Source of the DNA: Silanimonas sp965368785
Lineage (GTDB): Bacteria > Pseudomonadota > Gammaproteobacteria > Xanthomonadales > Xanthomonadaceae
Length of the DNA stretch: 64,000 bases
Assembly (NCBI GenBank): GCA_965368785.1
Contig: CBDUOG010000001.1
Coordinates: forward strand, 1-64,000
Reading direction: 5' to 3'
The position numbers and the translations under genes were made by a program. Numbering within the stretch: position 1 is the first letter of the stretch; each line of letters begins with the position of its first letter. Positions 62,358-64,000 of this stretch are shown in pieces. The notes below the pieces were generated by a model that saw nothing but the letters and a program-made list of their open reading frames with translations, made no database searches and was not told the DNA's origin.

Positions 62358-63083
62358 TTAGCGTGATGCGATTTGATCATTCCAGGGCAGCGTTTGCTCA
62401 ATAACCCCGGATTTGCTGGATAGCTTAATTTTGACCCGCTGCGGTTTGAATCCCTTCGGCAGCATGATCGAACCTGTTAGCTGCTGGAAGTATCTGAAGG
62501 AAAACGCCTGTCCTGCTCCGATGGATTCGGGTACCAGTTTGTTCCAGCTTACAACCCGCAGGGTATCGCCACTGACGCCCTCCAGCTCAAAGCTCATGGT
62601 GCCCTGACTGGTGGCCGCGCGATTCAGGTTTTGAGTCAGTGTAACAGTGTATCGCCAGCTGCCTGCAGATTCGCGCTGAAAGCTGGCTTCGTGGACGCTC
62701 AGTCCTTTGCGTTGACCGGTGGCCCCAACCAGGCGTTCATAAAAAGCCACATCGGCGCGCAAGGCCGAAATCTCTTCATCGCGGGCAACCAGACTATCTT
62801 GCAGCGATTTATTCGCTTCTACAGTAATTTTGTCAGCGATGCGCAAATCGACAATTTGCTGCTCGAGCCTCTGCACATCTTTGCGAGTGAGCTTGAGCTC
62901 ATCGCTTAAACTGGAAATCTCGCGCTTGTGTTCGGTGCGATTGGGGTCGGCCTGATCGGCTCCGGTTTGCCAACTGAACCATGATGCAGTTAGCAGGCTC
63001 ACCAGCCATGCGACAGCAACCAGCGCGAGAACTAATGGCCGGTTGGGTTGGCGCTGAACAATGACAAATCGGGAACTGGACAC
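62358..63083 (-). CDS. DUF6776-type membrane coiled-coil protein
   Basis: The 241-residue protein has one membrane segment (about 18-37), a periplasmic coiled coil (about 50-118: LSDELKLTRKDVQRLEQQIV, ANKSLQDSLVARDEEISALR) and a C-terminal beta domain (WRYTVTLTQNLNRAATSQG). It is a conserved gammaproteobacterial family with no known function, usually beside bactofilin and erpA. The layout suggests an envelope partner of the bactofilin scaffold (inference). The start is GTG at 63083, without a strong ribosome site. Confidence 0.82.
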   Translation of the reverse strand: MSSSRFVIVQRQPNRPLVLALVAVAWLVSLLTASWFSWQTGADQADPNRTEHKREISSLSDELKLTRKDVQRLEQQIVDLRIADKITVEANKSLQDSLVARDEEISALRADVAFYERLVGATGQRKGLSVHEASFQRESAGSWRYTVTLTQNLNRAATSQGTMSFELEGVSGDTLRVVSWNKLVPESIGAGQAFSFRYFQQLTGSIMLPKGFKPQRVKIKLSSKSGVIEQTLPWNDQIASR

Positions 63084-63178
63084 GTAATAAGCTCAGAGGA
63101 ATGACTTCGTATAACCTTCAGCCGAGATTGGGTCAAGGCAGGCAACTATACTGTAGAGAGGATTAACCGGAGGTATTT

Positions 63179-63781
63179 ATGACCGAGGCACACCTATTTG
63201 CATTGGGTTTAGCGCTGGCCTGCCTGGCTGGTGTTCGTGTTTACCTTACCGTTTTTGGTCTGGGCCTTGCAGCTTGGCTGGGTTGGGTCGATTTACCCGC
63301 CAATTTGCAAGTGGTTAGTGACCCCTGGGTGCTTTGGACCGCAGGCGCGCTGACGGTAATTGAATTTGCCGCCGACAAAATTCCGGGAATCGACTCGGGC
63401 TGGGATCTAATCAATACCTTGGCGCGTGTGCCGGCGGGTGCTTTTCTGGCTAATGCCGCCATTGCGCCAACCGATGAGTGGAACGTGGGCGCTTTGGCGT
63501 TAGGAGGTACCGCAGCCTTGGCCATTCACACCCTCAAAAGCGGCGCGCGGGTGCTGATAAATCATTCGCCCGAGCCGGCAAGCAATTTGGCCGCGTCGGT
63601 GGGCGAGGATATCCTGGCGATATCCACATTGAGCTTGGTGTACGCGCACCCATGGTGGGCGCTGGCTATTTTCCTCAGCGCATTTGTGGCTTTTGTACTG
63701 ACTGTTGTGCTGCTGTTCCGGGGCGCGCGCGGCGTTTTACGGACGGTATTCTCGCCGCGTGTCTCCGAGCCGAAAATGTAA
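63179..63781 (+). CDS. DUF4126 membrane protein
   Basis: The 200-residue protein has about five hydrophobic helices, with LALACLAGVRVYLTVFGLGLA at the N-terminus and FAADKIPGIDSGWDLINTL in the first loop, the DUF4126 signature. The function is unknown. CGGAGG precedes the ATG by seven bases. It is divergent from the DUF6776 operon. Confidence 0.85.
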   Translation: MTEAHLFALGLALACLAGVRVYLTVFGLGLAAWLGWVDLPANLQVVSDPWVLWTAGALTVIEFAADKIPGIDSGWDLINTLARVPAGAFLANAAIAPTDEWNVGALALGGTAALAIHTLKSGARVLINHSPEPASNLAASVGEDILAISTLSLVYAHPWWALAIFLSAFVAFVLTVVLLFRGARGVLRTVFSPRVSEPKM

Positions 63782-64000
63782 ACCTTTTTCAACTTAAACC
63801 ATCACCCTGTATCGCTCAGGCATCATGACTGGTTGTTTTTTGAGAAATCAAATTGTTTTGAGTGGCTGCGCCGAAAACTACCCGGCTTTAACCGAATCCG
63901 CTAGCCTCCGGGCTGCGCGTCAGGTCTGTATCCGGGTGAACCGGATGAGATCCGGTGTCTGGGATATCAACACCTTGGCCTGGCTGGGCGAATGTCTGGC
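63782..64000. other. Unassigned right edge: inverted repeats and an open frame
   Basis: These 219 bases follow the DUF4126 stop. A plus-strand frame from ATG 63824 stays open to the window end (59 codons, starting MTGCFLRNQIVLSG) but has a weak ribosome site and no recognised domain. A minus-strand frame also enters from the right and stops at 63888. Three copies of a hexamer in alternating orientation lie at 63930-63955 (ATCCGG, CCGGAT, ATCCGG). I cannot decide between a gene start, a gene end and an RNA structure. Confidence 0.3.

Overview
This is a dense bacterial chromosome segment of roughly 55-57% G+C by eye. Genes lie on both strands in short operons and no gap between genes exceeds 300 bases. 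Several gene orders point to a gammaproteobacterium close to the Xanthomonadales/Lysobacterales: lptM-dapF-DUF484-xerC beside hslVU; prmA-DUF3426-fis-purH-purD; algZ-algR-hemC; DUF6776-bactofilin-erpA-nudC-ampE; and an rpoN-receiver-fleQ set. This placement is inferred from gene order and protein character, not from a search. I found no tRNA, rRNA, CRISPR array, insertion sequence or prophage.

Region 1-7200: the 3' end of a sigma-54 gene, a receiver-only response regulator and a FleQ-type activator (probably the edge of a flagellar cluster), then tonB, an exported M1 aminopeptidase and a DUF5916 outer-membrane-type protein. Region 7190-13220: ubiE, an ArsC-like protein, DUF971, hslU-hslV behind a sigma-32-like promoter, and the xerC/DUF484/dapF/lptM operon, in which xerC seems to start with CTG. 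Region 13260-24810: small envelope proteins and lipoproteins, a PaiB-like flavin protein, two S9 lipoprotein peptidases ending at a UUCG terminator, and an RLAN/ATP-grasp ligase divergent from a GNAT acetyltransferase.

Region 24890-33460: NnrS, a WYL regulator, and a molybdenum enzyme operon resembling the sulfite dehydrogenase SoeABC with an SLC13/TrkA-C permease embedded between soeA and soeB. Region 33460-42480: hemC-algR-algZ, an esterase, a gamma-class carbonic anhydrase homologue, hemB-aroE-ykgJ, and a GAF-GAF-GGDEF-EAL protein with complete catalytic motifs. Region 42490-49010: a second SLC13 transporter, rsmG-parA-parB, rpmB-rpmG with a strong terminator, and acs. Region 49010-52890: small metal-binding or cysteine-rich proteins, a fatty acid desaturase and the lipid A modifier EptA. 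Region 52940-64000: prmA, a short DUF3426 protein, fis, purH, purD, an MFS-acyltransferase fusion, ampE, nudC, erpA, bactofilin, DUF6776, DUF4126 and an unresolved right edge.

Most of the window is housekeeping: haem, purine, lysine/peptidoglycan precursor, quinone and ribosome functions. The accessory themes are sulfur oxidation, envelope and lipid remodelling, extracellular peptide breakdown and c-di-GMP/LytTR signalling. The most unusual items are the permease inside the soe operon, the RLAN ATP-grasp/GNAT pair and the CTG-initiated xerC.
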